From: JBCCMQ01 sp039026235
GTDB lineage: Bacteria > Pseudomonadota > Alphaproteobacteria > Rhodobacterales > Rhodobacteraceae
NCBI GenBank assembly: GCA_039026235.1
Contig: JBCCMQ010000001.1
Location: 1,075,027-1,139,026 of the forward strand
Reading direction: 5' to 3'
DNA: 64,000 nucleotides
Of this stretch, positions 44,266 through 53,328 are shown in pieces (within the stretch, counting starts at the first letter, position 1; each line of letters opens with the position of its first letter). The notes beneath the pieces are model-generated. The model did not search any database. It saw nothing but the letters and a program-made list of their open reading frames with translations, and was not told where the DNA came from. The translations under genes and the position numbers were made by a program.

Positions 44266-44567
44266 CAACCTGTTTCCCTGACCTCTGACGGACGCCGTTG
44301 CAGGCTTCGTGTTCGCCTTGTCAGATGGTCGAGATCATAAAGAAAGCATCTGTAAGATACGGCGACCGTTGGGCTGTTTCGCGCCTCTGTTCGCACCGAA
44401 AAGGCCAGATCGAACACCCAGTGAAACGCCGGGACTTCATGCATCTGCCCAAGAGATAAGCACACTGACGCTTTGGAACTTGCCTCTTCTGCCGCGCGCA
44501 TCTGCTCGGATTGATCGCACGAGGTTTGGTGGTACGGTCGAACGCGTTTTTGTAGATGGGTTTTATC
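44266..44567. other. Intergenic region upstream of the PEP-CTERM gene
   Basis: 302 bp, no gene recognised and no clear structure. It holds the promoter of the following PEP-CTERM gene, about whose regulation the sequence gives no direct sign. Confidence 0.6.
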
Positions 44568-45248
44568 ATGAAGTATTGCGCAGCAATTTTTTCAGTTTGT
44601 GCAGCTGTATTCGCTCAATCATCGGCGGCCGCACCCATATCCTTCGGTGCCCTTAGCAGCAATTCCGACGGCAGCACGGAAGTCATTCAAGACAGTCTGA
44701 ACAATCGCGAGTGGTTGCGATTAGACGTGCTGGCCGGCCTGACATATGCGGAAACGATCGCGGCAACGTCGGCGGGGGGTGCCTATGAAGGCTTTAAAAT
44801 TGCTGGGATTAATGACGCCCAGGCGCTCGTCGAAGCCTTACTTCAAGGTATAACGATTTTCTGCACGCCAACTGCGACAGTGGCACAAACCTGCGCAAAC
44901 AACCTAGACATAGATTTCAGAAATCTGCTTGGGAACAATCATACTTTCAATGCCTCGTTTGCATGGTTCTTGTCCGATAACGGCATTGGCCAAGAGGTTG
45001 GGCAACTGGAGTTTGTGCTGACCTCAAGGGTCGACAAGCGCAACGAACGCTCTTCGATTGAGTTCGCGGATGGCTTCTCCAGTTCGGGCATATTTGCGAG
45101 CCTCCCGATCACGTGGTTGGTGTACCGCGATCCCGTGCAAGTTATCCCGGTGCCGGCCACGCTTCCGCTGGTCCTGGCCGGTTTTGGCGCGTTTGCCGGT
45201 CTCGCGTACCGAAAACGAAAGAAATCCCAAAATAAGGCGCACGCCTAG
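44568..45248 (+). CDS. PEP-CTERM sorting-domain protein
   Basis: 226 aa. Signal peptide MKYCAAIFSVCAAVFAQSSAAA, a mature part with DSLNNREWLRLDVLAGLTY (a pattern often seen in PEP-CTERM proteins), two Cys, then the sorting signal VPATLPLVLAGFGAFAGLAYRKRKK. The motif is the IPVPATLPL form, unlike the VPLPA pair at 31-33 kb. ATG 44568 begins the signal peptide; an in-frame ATG at 44556 is also open. Exported and presumably anchored by an exosortase system. Confidence 0.82.
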   Translation: MKYCAAIFSVCAAVFAQSSAAAPISFGALSSNSDGSTEVIQDSLNNREWLRLDVLAGLTYAETIAATSAGGAYEGFKIAGINDAQALVEALLQGITIFCTPTATVAQTCANNLDIDFRNLLGNNHTFNASFAWFLSDNGIGQEVGQLEFVLTSRVDKRNERSSIEFADGFSSSGIFASLPITWLVYRDPVQVIPVPATLPLVLAGFGAFAGLAYRKRKKSQNKAHA

Positions 45249-45290
45249 CGCTGCACCGGCTTCTCAGCGTGCCACGAGGCGCATCCAAGA

Positions 45291-46688
45291 CTAGATGTGG
45301 ATGACCCTGTCATAGGCATCCAGCACGGCCTCGTGCATCGCCTCTGAGATCGTCGGATGCGGGAAGACGGTGTTCATCAGGTCTTCTTCGGTGGTCTCAA
45401 GCGTCCGGCCCACCACATAGCCCTGGATCATCTCGGTCACCTCGGCCCCGATCATATGGGCGCCCAGCAGCTCTCCGGATTTTGCATCGAAGACAACCTT
45501 GATCATGCCCTCGGGATCGCCAAGCGCAATGGCCTTGCCGTTGCCGATAAAGGGAAAGCGCCCGACCTTGATGTCATAGCCCAGCTCTTTCGCTTTGGCC
45601 TCGGAGTGTCCCACGCTGGCCACTTGGGGATGGCAGTAGGTGCATCCGGCGATGGATTCCGGCTTGACCGGATGCACATCGTTCTTGCCCGCGATCAGTT
45701 CGGCCACCATGACACCTTCATGGCTGGCCTTATGGGCGAGCCAGGGCGCACCGGCGATATCGCCGATGGCAAAAAGTCCCTCGACCCCGGTTCGGCAGAA
45801 GGCATCGGTCACCACGTGGCTGCGGTCGATCTTGACGCCCAGCGCCTCAAGACCAAGGCCTTCCACATTGCCAACAATGCCCACGGCCGAAATGACCGTG
45901 TCAAAGTCGTGCGTTTCAACTTTGCCGCCCGTCTCGATATGCGCGGTCACCTTTCCCTTGCCTCGGTCCAGTTGCTTGACCATGGCTTTTTCAATGATCT
46001 TCATGCCTTGTTTGGTGAAGCTCTTCTTGGCAAAAGCGCTGATTTCCGCGTCTTCGACCGGCAGAATGCGGTCCATAACCTCGACGACCGTCGTGTCGGT
46101 GCCAAGCGTGTTGTAGAAGCTGGCAAATTCGATACCGATGGCGCCAGAGCCTATGACCAGCAATTTCTTTGGCATATGCGGCGGCACCAGTGCATGTTTG
46201 TAGGTCCAGACCAGATCACCATCGGCCTCAAGACCCGGAAGTTCCCGCGCGCGGGCACCCGTGGCCAGGATAATGTTCTTGGCCGTCAGAAGCTCGGTGC
46301 CCTTGTCGGTTTCGACCTTCACCTGACCCTTGGCCGGCAGGCTGGCGGCCCCCATAAACACGGACACCTTGTTTTTTTTCATCAGGTGGCCGACACCCGA
46401 GTTCAGCTGTTTCGCCACGGCCCGGCTGCGCTTGACCACGGCGTCGAGATCATAGCTGATGCCCTCGGCTTTCAGACCGAAATCCTTGGCGCGGTGCATC
46501 AGATGAAAGACCTCTGACGATCGCAGCATGGCCTTTGTCGGAATGCAGCCCCAGTTAAGGCAGATCCCGCCCATGTGTTCGCGTTCGACAATGGCCGTCT
46601 TCAGGCCCAGCTGTGTGGCACGGATCGCGGCCACGTATCCGCCGGGCCCTGCCCCGATCACCACTACGTCAAAGCTTGTATCCGCCAT
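45291..46688 (-). CDS. lpd: Dihydrolipoyl dehydrogenase
   Basis: E3 component that reoxidises lipoyl groups of 2-oxo-acid dehydrogenase complexes and passes electrons to NAD. 465 aa. FAD motif GAGPGGYVAAIRA, redox-active disulfide GGICLNWGCIPTKA, and C-terminal HPTISE with the base His. It stands without sucAB or pdh genes here. A near-palindrome precedes it. Confidence 0.96.
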   Translation of the reverse strand: MADTSFDVVVIGAGPGGYVAAIRATQLGLKTAIVEREHMGGICLNWGCIPTKAMLRSSEVFHLMHRAKDFGLKAEGISYDLDAVVKRSRAVAKQLNSGVGHLMKKNKVSVFMGAASLPAKGQVKVETDKGTELLTAKNIILATGARARELPGLEADGDLVWTYKHALVPPHMPKKLLVIGSGAIGIEFASFYNTLGTDTTVVEVMDRILPVEDAEISAFAKKSFTKQGMKIIEKAMVKQLDRGKGKVTAHIETGGKVETHDFDTVISAVGIVGNVEGLGLEALGVKIDRSHVVTDAFCRTGVEGLFAIGDIAGAPWLAHKASHEGVMVAELIAGKNDVHPVKPESIAGCTYCHPQVASVGHSEAKAKELGYDIKVGRFPFIGNGKAIALGDPEGMIKVVFDAKSGELLGAHMIGAEVTEMIQGYVVGRTLETTEEDLMNTVFPHPTISEAMHEAVLDAYDRVIHI

Positions 46689-46710
46689 CGGACCCTCCCG
46701 GATAATAAAT

Positions 46711-46728
46711 TAGTTTGACGTTAAACTA
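46711..46728. promoter_or_regulatory. Near-palindrome upstream of lpd
   Basis: TAGTTTGACGTTAAACTA pairs with itself in 16 of 18 positions (perfect 6-bp arms and an ACGT core). It lies 23 bp upstream of the lpd ATG, a promoter-proximal operator position. The regulator is unknown. Confidence 0.5.
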
Positions 46729-46865
46729 TTTGTCCGTCGCCGGTAAGGATAACCCGCACATATCCGCTATGCCCAGAGGTAAATGGAAGCACCCGGAGGC
46801 GGCCGGTTTGCCGCCCGGAATACCGAACGAAATACGCCCAAGGGGCCGGCGCAGTTCCCCGCGCC

Positions 46866-47453
46866 CTATGCCGCGCGAAGGGCGTTCACCAAAGCGCCGT
46901 AGCCGCCCTCTTCCTCGACAAACGTCGCCTCGGAACAGGTGTTCTGCCGCGAAAGGGCGGCATTGCGGGTCGGAAAGCGTCCAAATCGTCGAATGACCTC
47001 CCGGTGCGCCTTGGCGTGAAGCAGGTTGTCGTTCGCTGACTCGGTCGTCATGCGCGTCTTCAACAGTCGCACACAGCGTTCCTGATCGCAAAGGCATTCG
47101 GAATGCATCAAGGGCAAGTAAAAGAATTGGCGTTCCGGTTCCGGGATACGCACGTCACAACCACGCTCGATCGCTTTCTTGGAAACCGCCCGAGCCTTGT
47201 CATCGGTTGAGAACGCGCGCGGATCGTCGCGGAACATATTGCGAGGAAACTGATCCAGCAGGATCAACGCCGCCAGCGTTCCATCGGGCGTGGCGCACCA
47301 GCTGTCAAGGATGCTCAGGTCGTGGGATGCGGCTTCCCAAGTCGCGAAAAAACGCGACCGGATCGCGCCATCAATCGCCGCGTCCTGCTTGTACCACCCG
47401 GTCTCCCCGACCTCATCAATCCAATACTTCGTTACATCGGTTGGGCTTACCAT
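46866..47453 (-). CDS. DUF924 family protein
   Basis: 195-aa protein of the uncharacterised DUF924 (COG3803-like) family. Helical, with the family segment LILLDQFPRNMFRDDPRAFSTDDKARAV and ERQFFYLPLMHSE. No catalytic motif is known. ATG 47453 has a GGAGGGGC ribosome site; the open frame upstream runs to 47657 without support. It follows an MFS gene on the same strand. Confidence 0.85.
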   Translation of the reverse strand: MVSPTDVTKYWIDEVGETGWYKQDAAIDGAIRSRFFATWEAASHDLSILDSWCATPDGTLAALILLDQFPRNMFRDDPRAFSTDDKARAVSKKAIERGCDVRIPEPERQFFYLPLMHSECLCDQERCVRLLKTRMTTESANDNLLHAKAHREVIRRFGRFPTRNAALSRQNTCSEATFVEEEGGYGALVNALRAA

Positions 47454-47505
47454 TTGCCCCTCCTCCATGGGATGTGTCCCCCCGGGTAGTTTGAAAGTGG
47501 CACCG

Positions 47506-48807
47506 TCACCCCGCATTGGCAACCGGGCCTTCACCTTCTGCAACATTGCCTGCCTCATCTGTAACATTATCGATATAGACTTCCTGTGCGACCTCCACGG
47601 CCAGAGGCGTCGCGCCTGGAACGACGGCCGTGTAGGCCACGGCTTCGTAGTCGTCATCTTCTGCGTAAACGCTCGGACGCTGGGTCATACGGTACGCGGT
47701 ATAGATGCCAAGGGCCGCCATCAGTGATGTCAGAAGAACCCAGAAACCCTGGGGACCTAGCAAACCCATGATCCAGCCTGTCACCAACGGACCCGCAATT
47801 GCCCCCAATCCATTGACGAAAACCAGACCGCCCGCCGCCGAGGCCATTTCCTCAATTTCAAGGTAGTCGTTCAGATAGGCTATCAAAAGAGAATAGAGGG
47901 GGTTCGAGACACCGCCCACCAGGAACCCGGCCACCAGCAGCGACACAAAACCGCCGCCAAAGAACAGACCGATGACCGTGCCGACACAGCCGGCGGCGGC
48001 CGAGACAAGAATCAGGATCCGGCGATCCATGCGGTCCGACAGCCAGCCGATTGGATACTGAAGGATCAAGGCTCCGATAAAAAGCGAGGCCACGAAGGCC
48101 GAGACTTCCGCGACGCTGAGCCCGACCTGAACCGCATAGACGGCCGACATGCCGAACTGCGCCGAGAAAACGCCGCCGAGAAGCAACATGCCGACGAAAG
48201 CAAGCGGGCTTTTTGAATAAAGCGCGCCGATGCTCATGGGCTTGGCCGTTGCGAAGGCCGGCGCCGGCGACACCGACAGCAGGATCGGCGCAAACGAGAT
48301 CGAAACCAAAACGGACGGAATGATGAAAAGGATATATCCCGCCGGGTCGGCCACGTTGATCATGCCTTGGGCGGCGACGATGCCCGCCATCTGCAAGATC
48401 ATGTAAAGCGACAGCGCCTGGCCGCGCGTTTCGTTCGTCGAAGTGTCGTTCAGCCAGCTCTCGGCGGTGACATAAAGGCCCGACAGACAGAAACCGACGA
48501 TCACACGAAGGATGATCCAGGCATAGGGATCCGTGATCGCCGGATAAAGGATCAGTGCCGCCGAGGTAAACGACCCCAAGGCCGCGAACACCCGCACGTG
48601 GCCTACACGGCGGATAAACTCGGCCGTCATCCGCGATCCGCCCAGAAAGCCCAGAAAATAGCCCGAAGTGATCAGCGACAACTCGAAGGTGGAAAAGCCC
48701 TCGATCTCGCCCCGAACGCCGATAAGAGTGCCCTGCATGCCGTTGCCAACCTGCAAAAGCATCATGCCCAGCAAAAGAGCCCAAGCTCTGCCCAACACCG
48801 CGATCAT
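47506..48807 (-). CDS. MFS transporter, YcaD-like
   Basis: 433 aa, about 12 membrane helices, with MFS loop motif YPIGWLSDRMDRR and an acidic C-terminal tail of about 60 residues (EDDDYEAVAYT, EEVYID-like). Closest by look to the YcaD-type subgroup. Substrate not known. 52 bp upstream of the DUF924 gene, possibly co-transcribed. Confidence 0.82.
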   Translation of the reverse strand: MIAVLGRAWALLLGMMLLQVGNGMQGTLIGVRGEIEGFSTFELSLITSGYFLGFLGGSRMTAEFIRRVGHVRVFAALGSFTSAALILYPAITDPYAWIILRVIVGFCLSGLYVTAESWLNDTSTNETRGQALSLYMILQMAGIVAAQGMINVADPAGYILFIIPSVLVSISFAPILLSVSPAPAFATAKPMSIGALYSKSPLAFVGMLLLGGVFSAQFGMSAVYAVQVGLSVAEVSAFVASLFIGALILQYPIGWLSDRMDRRILILVSAAAGCVGTVIGLFFGGGFVSLLVAGFLVGGVSNPLYSLLIAYLNDYLEIEEMASAAGGLVFVNGLGAIAGPLVTGWIMGLLGPQGFWVLLTSLMAALGIYTAYRMTQRPSVYAEDDDYEAVAYTAVVPGATPLAVEVAQEVYIDNVTDEAGNVAEGEGPVANAG

Positions 48808-48894
48808 TTTGGCCTCAAGGATTTATCATTTTTCGAAAAGTGGCCGAGTCTCGGGCATTTGGCTGCTCCGGCTGCGACGAATTCCGTGTCGATT

Positions 48895-49947
48895 TCAGGC
48901 AACGGGGAACAAGAGTGACGCGTCACCGTAGGAAAAGAACCGGTACTCTTCTGCGATGGCGTGGCGATAGATACGGTCCACATTTTCCTGCCCCATCAAT
49001 GCCGAGACCAGCATCATCAAGGTCGATTTGGGCAGGTGAAAGTTGGTCATCAGACCATCGGTAATTTTGAACTCAAAACCGGGCCGGATGAAAATATCCG
49101 TCGCCCCTTGCCAGGCAGAAAGACGACCATCCTTCGCGGCCACGGTCTCGATCAGCCGAAGGGCGGTTGTGCCCACGGGAATGATCCGGCCGCCGCCGAT
49201 CTTGGCGGCATTGATTTCAGCCGCCGCCGCCTTCGTTATCTCACCCCGTTCCGCGTGCATCCGGTGCTGTTCGATATCGTCGACCTTGACCGGCAGGAAC
49301 GTACCGGCGCCAACGTGCAGCGTCACATAGCTCATGCCGACGCCGCGTGCCTTCAGGGCGGCGAGAAGGGCAGTGTCGAAATGGAGCGACGCCGTCGGCG
49401 CGGCGACGGCCCCCGCGGCGCGCGCCCAGACGGTCTGATAATCGGTACGGTCCCTGTCGTCGGCCGCCCTTTTCGCTGCGATATAGGGCGGCAATGGCAT
49501 GGCGCCGGCCGCGTTCAAGGCGGTATCGAAATCAGGACCCGTGAGGTCGAAAATGACCGTAGCCAGACCTTCGCCGACCGCCACCACGGCGCCCGTCAGC
49601 CCCGCACCGAACTGGAGACTGTCGCCGGGCTTGAGCTTGCGCAGCGGCTTTGCCATGGCCGACCACTGGCCATCCGCCATGGGCTCAAGCAGGGTCAGTT
49701 CGACCTGAGCGCCGCTGTCTTCCGTGCTTTTCCGATACCGGCGACCCGACAGGCGGGCGGGAATAACCCGGGTGTCGTTCAGAACCAGATGATCCCCGGG
49801 GCGCAGTACAAGCGGCAGATCGGACACCCGACGGTCTGCAATACCGCCCCCTTCTGCGCACAAAAGCCGTGCAGATGACCGCGGCTGGGCCGGCCGGGTC
49901 GCGATCAGGCCCTCGGGCAGATCAAAGTCGCAATCGCTTAGTTTCAT
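48895..49947 (-). CDS. queA: tRNA preQ1(34) S-adenosylmethionine ribosyltransferase-isomerase
   Basis: Makes epoxyqueuosine on tRNA from preQ1 and SAM. 350 aa. N-terminal DFDLPEGLIATRPAQPRSSARLL, the central LNDTRVIPAR, and the C-terminal TNFHLPKSTLMMLVSAL match the QueA family. ATG 49947 (MKLSDCDFDLPEG) is preferred over the longer opening. tgt, its usual neighbour, is not in the window. Confidence 0.95.
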   Translation of the reverse strand: MKLSDCDFDLPEGLIATRPAQPRSSARLLCAEGGGIADRRVSDLPLVLRPGDHLVLNDTRVIPARLSGRRYRKSTEDSGAQVELTLLEPMADGQWSAMAKPLRKLKPGDSLQFGAGLTGAVVAVGEGLATVIFDLTGPDFDTALNAAGAMPLPPYIAAKRAADDRDRTDYQTVWARAAGAVAAPTASLHFDTALLAALKARGVGMSYVTLHVGAGTFLPVKVDDIEQHRMHAERGEITKAAAAEINAAKIGGGRIIPVGTTALRLIETVAAKDGRLSAWQGATDIFIRPGFEFKITDGLMTNFHLPKSTLMMLVSALMGQENVDRIYRHAIAEEYRFFSYGDASLLFPVA

Positions 49948-50052
49948 CGCATGCGCATTTGCCCGCCACACGGTCCGTGTCAAGACTTCGGACTTTCCAA
50001 TCCCGGCCCGCGTACTAAAACCTGAGCGGAGCGTTTTTTGAATGAGGTTCCC

Positions 50053-50514
50053 ATGCCCGAGGCCGGACAGCCCGCCCCCGACTTTAATTTGCCGCAGGAT
50101 GCTGGCGACGCCATTTCCCTGGCCGCGCTGAAGGGCGCGCCCGTCGTGCTGTTCTTTTATCCCAAGGCCGACACCTCAGGTTGCACCAAAGAAGCGGTCG
50201 CGTTCACCGGATTGCTCGAAGCCTTCGGCGCCGCCGGCGTTAAGGTCTTCGGGATATCCAAAGACCCGGCGACCAAACTTGCCAAATTCCGCGCCAAGCA
50301 TGACTTGGGCGTCGGGCTTTTGTCCGATGCGGAAGGCTCGGTCTGTGAAGACTATGGCGTCTGGGTCGAAAAAAGCATGTACGGCAAGAAATACATGGGG
50401 ATCGAGCGTAGCACATTCCTGATCGGTGCCGATGGCACGTTGTCGGAAGTGTGGCGCAAGGTGAAGGTGCCTGGCCATGCCGAGGCTGTCCTGGACGCGG
50501 TCAAAGCACTGTAA
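50053..50514 (+). CDS. bcp: Thioredoxin-dependent peroxiredoxin, BCP family
   Basis: 153 aa peroxiredoxin that reduces peroxides. Peroxidatic Cys in ADTSGCTKEAVAF, with Thr of the PxxxT/S region; the second Cys expected five residues later in Bcp is missing, so it is 1-Cys or uses another Cys (SVCEDYG at about residue 97). ATG 50053 with GAGG 6 nt upstream. Divergent from queA. Confidence 0.92.
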   Translation: MPEAGQPAPDFNLPQDAGDAISLAALKGAPVVLFFYPKADTSGCTKEAVAFTGLLEAFGAAGVKVFGISKDPATKLAKFRAKHDLGVGLLSDAEGSVCEDYGVWVEKSMYGKKYMGIERSTFLIGADGTLSEVWRKVKVPGHAEAVLDAVKAL

Positions 50515-50537
50515 AAAAAGGCGGCCCTGAGGCCGCC
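50512..50537 (-). terminator. Leftward Rho-independent terminator
   Basis: GGCGGCC (50520-50526) and GGCCGCC (50531-50537) with a 4-nt loop; an A-run (50513-50519) precedes the stem on the plus strand, so read on the minus strand the stem is followed by TTTTTTT. It would stop a minus-strand transcript coming from 50.6-51 kb, although it touches the bcp stop. Confidence 0.75.
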
Positions 50538-50606
50538 CATGCTTCCGTGAGTGAAGCGTTGGTTGTCTGCCTTAGCCGCACCGCGCGAAATTGGCGGTAC
50601 CACTTT

Positions 50607-50879
50607 TTAGCGGGTCGGCTTGCCCGGAAATCCGCAGGATAACTCCGCAAGGTTCCCCGGAGATATCAGACCTGAGTCCGGTCGCAGCAAGACGCGGCGA
50701 CGCAGCATTGTTTGGCGGTAGTGAGAAGCGCCTTGTTCCTGCCCAAGGCGGGCCCGTCTAGTTCTAGAAAAGTCTTGCGGCACGGATGCGTCCCACCGTC
50801 TACGGGTCCTTGAGGCACGGTCGAAAGACCACGCTTGCCCCAAAGCACCCGCCGGAGAGACGCTGTACAATGCCTTCAT
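50607..50879 (-). CDS. Doubtful small ORF upstream of the leftward terminator
   Basis: 90-aa frame from ATG 50879 with an AGGTGA ribosome site 5 nt upstream. Arg-rich, no recognised domain. It uses AGA, AGG, ATA, TTA and ACA codons that the neighbours avoid, so it is either foreign or not coding. A terminator lies 70 bp after its stop. A non-coding RNA in the same place is as likely. Confidence 0.25.
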   Translation of the reverse strand: MKALYSVSPAGALGQAWSFDRASRTRRRWDASVPQDFSRTRRARLGQEQGASHYRQTMLRRRVLLRPDSGLISPGNLAELSCGFPGKPTR

Positions 50880-50950
50880 TGAAATCACCTGGTTCACTCG
50901 TTACACGACCGTGAGCTAACACTCGCAGCCCGCGGTTTGAAGGAACCAGT

Positions 50951-50961
50951 TCACACTGTGA
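50951..50961. promoter_or_regulatory. Palindrome TCACACTGTGA
   Basis: Perfect 5-bp arms TCACA/TGTGA with one base between, in the space between the minus-strand ORF and the DUF455 gene (starting 51029). Operator candidate for either direction. Confidence 0.3.
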
Positions 50962-51028
50962 CGTTACGAAATTTGGCTCTGGGGGGAGAGATGCATTTGC
51001 TTTGTGAAAAGCAGGGGGCCCGCTCACG

Positions 51029-51850
51029 ATGAAGCCCCTGGCCGAATGCGCGGTCGAAATCCTTGAGACGGCAGATGGACGCGAAAAGACGGCTTTGGCA
51101 CGACGCTATGCTGCGGACTGGGTCGCGGCGCGGACCGGTGGTGAAAGCCCTGAGGTTGGTCGCGCCCTGCCGCCAGCCCGCCCGTCGCGTCCAGCGCGCC
51201 CCCAACTCTTGTCGCCGCGCGATGTGCCGCGTCGGCGTCCGGGCACACCGGCCGGGCGGATCGCCTTACTCCACGCGGTCGCCCATATCGAGCTGAACGC
51301 AGTTGATCTGCACTGGGATCTGATTGCGCGCTTCCCCGACTGCCCGATGCCGGTGGGTTTTTTCGACGATTGGGTTAGGGCCGGGGATGAGGAGGCCAAG
51401 CATTTCAATCTGGTATGCGATTGCCTGGAACGACTGGACAGCTTTTATGGCGCCCTGCCCGCCCACGCGGGCATGTGGCGCGCTGCCGAAGACACGGCCC
51501 AGGACATCATGGGGCGGCTTGCGGTGGTACCCATGGTGCTTGAGGCACGCGGCCTCGATGTCACGCCCGGCATGATCGAGATTTTTACCAAGGCAGGAGA
51601 TGACGCTTCGGTGGCAGCGCTTAAGACGATCTATCAGGAAGAGGTGGGCCATGTGGCCTATGGATCGAAGTGGTTTCACTTTCTTTGCGGGCGTAATGAA
51701 CAGGATCCGAAGCCTGTGTTCCATGCGCTGGTTAGGAAGTACTTTCACAGCACGCTGAAGCCGCCGTTTAACGAAGAGAAACGGGCAGAGGCCGGATTGC
51801 CGCCCGATTTTTACTGGCCGCTGACAGAGGAACAGCCGCCAAGCCCTTAG
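51029..51850 (+). CDS. DUF455 family ferritin-like protein
   Basis: 273 aa. Ferritin-like four-helix candidate with metal-ligand pattern: HAVAHIELNAVDLHWD, GDEEAKHF, EARGLDV, EEVGHVAYG. Known members have no firm role; they resemble di-iron proteins such as MiaE. ATG 51029 follows CACG without a good ribosome site. It lies just upstream of the M23 peptidase-bactofilin pair on the same strand, but no functional link is known. Confidence 0.83.
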   Translation: MKPLAECAVEILETADGREKTALARRYAADWVAARTGGESPEVGRALPPARPSRPARPQLLSPRDVPRRRPGTPAGRIALLHAVAHIELNAVDLHWDLIARFPDCPMPVGFFDDWVRAGDEEAKHFNLVCDCLERLDSFYGALPAHAGMWRAAEDTAQDIMGRLAVVPMVLEARGLDVTPGMIEIFTKAGDDASVAALKTIYQEEVGHVAYGSKWFHFLCGRNEQDPKPVFHALVRKYFHSTLKPPFNEEKRAEAGLPPDFYWPLTEEQPPSP

Positions 51851-51924
51851 AAATCGGCAGGTTTCTGCCGGTTTGCAACGCATCGCAACCAAATATCAAC
51901 CCTCTTGGGCAAAACGCTTGCCGT

Positions 51925-53328
51925 GTGAATTTCAGCAGGTTAACGAGACCCTACGGGCGAGGGGCAAAAATAAACAAACGGGCAGTCAGCGTGAAAGAGG
52001 CTTTCGCAGCACACATCCACCGGGTCCTTGACCGCATTTTTCCAGATAAGCGCCTTTTCATAAGGTCAGACGACGGCACACGCTTTGTGCGGTTACGTCC
52101 ATCGACCCAGGCGTTTGGGCTGGTCTCGGCAGCCGCCTTGATCGGCTGGACAATCGTGTCGACCTCAATCCTTCTCATGGACAGTCTTGGCGCGGGATCA
52201 CTTCGCGACCAGGCACGCCGAGATAAGGAACTTTATGAATCTCGCATCAGCGACCTCGCTGCCGAGCGCGACGCGCGTGCGCGCGAGGCCGTTCAAGCGC
52301 AGGAACGTTTTGCCGCCGCGCTGGCCGAGGTCAGCCAGATGCAGTCACAGCTTTTGCGCACGGAAGATCGTCGCCGCGAGCTGGAAACCGGCATAGACGT
52401 GATCCAGACGACCCTGCGCAAGACAATGTCAGAGCGCGACAGCGCCCGAACTCAATTGGTCGAATTGATCGAAAGCGCGCAAAGCGAAGGCGTTCGCCGG
52501 AACGACAAAGCGACCGCCAAGGAAATGGCCGAAACCGTCGCGCTGTTGAATTCCGTGCTGACTGATATGGCGCGCGAAAAAGCCGCCCTTAGCACCGGCA
52601 CCGCCGAGGCAGAAGCCTATGCGGAAACGCTTGCCCTTGATCTCGACCTTATGCGTGACCGGAATGACCGGATATTCAGGCAGTTGGAAGAGGCCGTGGC
52701 AACGTCGCTTGAACCGCTCGGTGACATGTTCGAAAGCGTGCGCCTTCCCACGGATCGCATCATCGAGGAGATGCGCCGGTCGTATTCGGGACAGGGCGGC
52801 CCTTTGACCCCGATCTCGCTGTCGACCAAAGGGGCTGACGAGCATCCGGACACGCTACGCATGAATGATCTTCTGGCGCGCTTTGACGAGTTGAACCTGC
52901 ACCGGCTGGCAATCGAGTCGGTCCCACTGGCTCCGCCGGTTTACGCCGCCACCCGCTTCACCAGCGGGTTTGGAATGCGCCGTGATCCCATGGGCCGTGG
53001 CATGCGCATGCACAATGGATCGGACTTTGCCGGCGCCTATGGCACGCCGATACACGCCACCGCCACCGGAACGGTGGTCCACGCGGGCTGGCAAAGCGGG
53101 TACGGGCGCGTGGTCAAGATAGAGCACGCCCAGGGATTTGAGACAGTATACGCCCATCTGGCCAGAATCCGCGTGAACGTGGGGGAAAAGGTCTCGCGCG
53201 GAGACCGGATCGGTGATATGGGAAACTCTGGACGCTCGACTGGCACCCATCTGCACTATGAGGTGCGGATCGACGGCAAACCGGTCAACCCCATGACATA
53301 CATCAAGGCAGCCAGAGATGTTTTCTAA
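51925..53328 (+). CDS. M23 family metallopeptidase (peptidoglycan endopeptidase)
   Basis: 467 aa. N-terminal membrane helix (AFGLVSAAALIGWTIVSTSILLM), a long coiled coil, and a C-terminal LytM/M23 domain with the zinc ligands in HNGSDFA and THLHYEVR. It overlaps the bactofilin gene by 11 bp. M23 endopeptidase-bactofilin pairs are known to shape cell-wall curvature or appendages in several bacteria, so this is a likely morphogenesis module. Start GTG 51925 is doubtful; GTG 51991 (VKEAFAAHIHRV) is an alternative. Confidence 0.9.
   Translation: MNFSRLTRPYGRGAKINKRAVSVKEAFAAHIHRVLDRIFPDKRLFIRSDDGTRFVRLRPSTQAFGLVSAAALIGWTIVSTSILLMDSLGAGSLRDQARRDKELYESRISDLAAERDARAREAVQAQERFAAALAEVSQMQSQLLRTEDRRRELETGIDVIQTTLRKTMSERDSARTQLVELIESAQSEGVRRNDKATAKEMAETVALLNSVLTDMAREKAALSTGTAEAEAYAETLALDLDLMRDRNDRIFRQLEEAVATSLEPLGDMFESVRLPTDRIIEEMRRSYSGQGGPLTPISLSTKGADEHPDTLRMNDLLARFDELNLHRLAIESVPLAPPVYAATRFTSGFGMRRDPMGRGMRMHNGSDFAGAYGTPIHATATGTVVHAGWQSGYGRVVKIEHAQGFETVYAHLARIRVNVGEKVSRGDRIGDMGNSGRSTGTHLHYEVRIDGKPVNPMTYIKAARDVF

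Larger units (their letters stand above)
50538..51028. other. Largely unexplained region with leftward terminator
   Basis: 491 bp between bcp and the DUF455 gene. It contains the doubtful minus-strand ORF listed next and a palindrome TCACACTGTGA (50951-50961). No tRNA, 4.5S, tmRNA or RNase P hallmark was found on either strand. Confidence 0.5.

Noticed and set aside
50176..50478. Minus-strand frame through bcp
   Set aside because: Overlaps a certain peroxiredoxin gene and shows no motif.
50841..50873. Glycine-riboswitch-like GCCGGAGAGACGC on the plus strand
   Set aside because: The rest of the aptamer is missing and the downstream gene (DUF455) is not a glycine gene.
50538..51028. Structured RNA such as RNase P, 4.5S or tmRNA on the minus strand
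   Set aside because: The conserved words (GAGGAAAGUC, GGAAGCAG, tag-peptide coding) were looked for and not found, so no known RNA is called.
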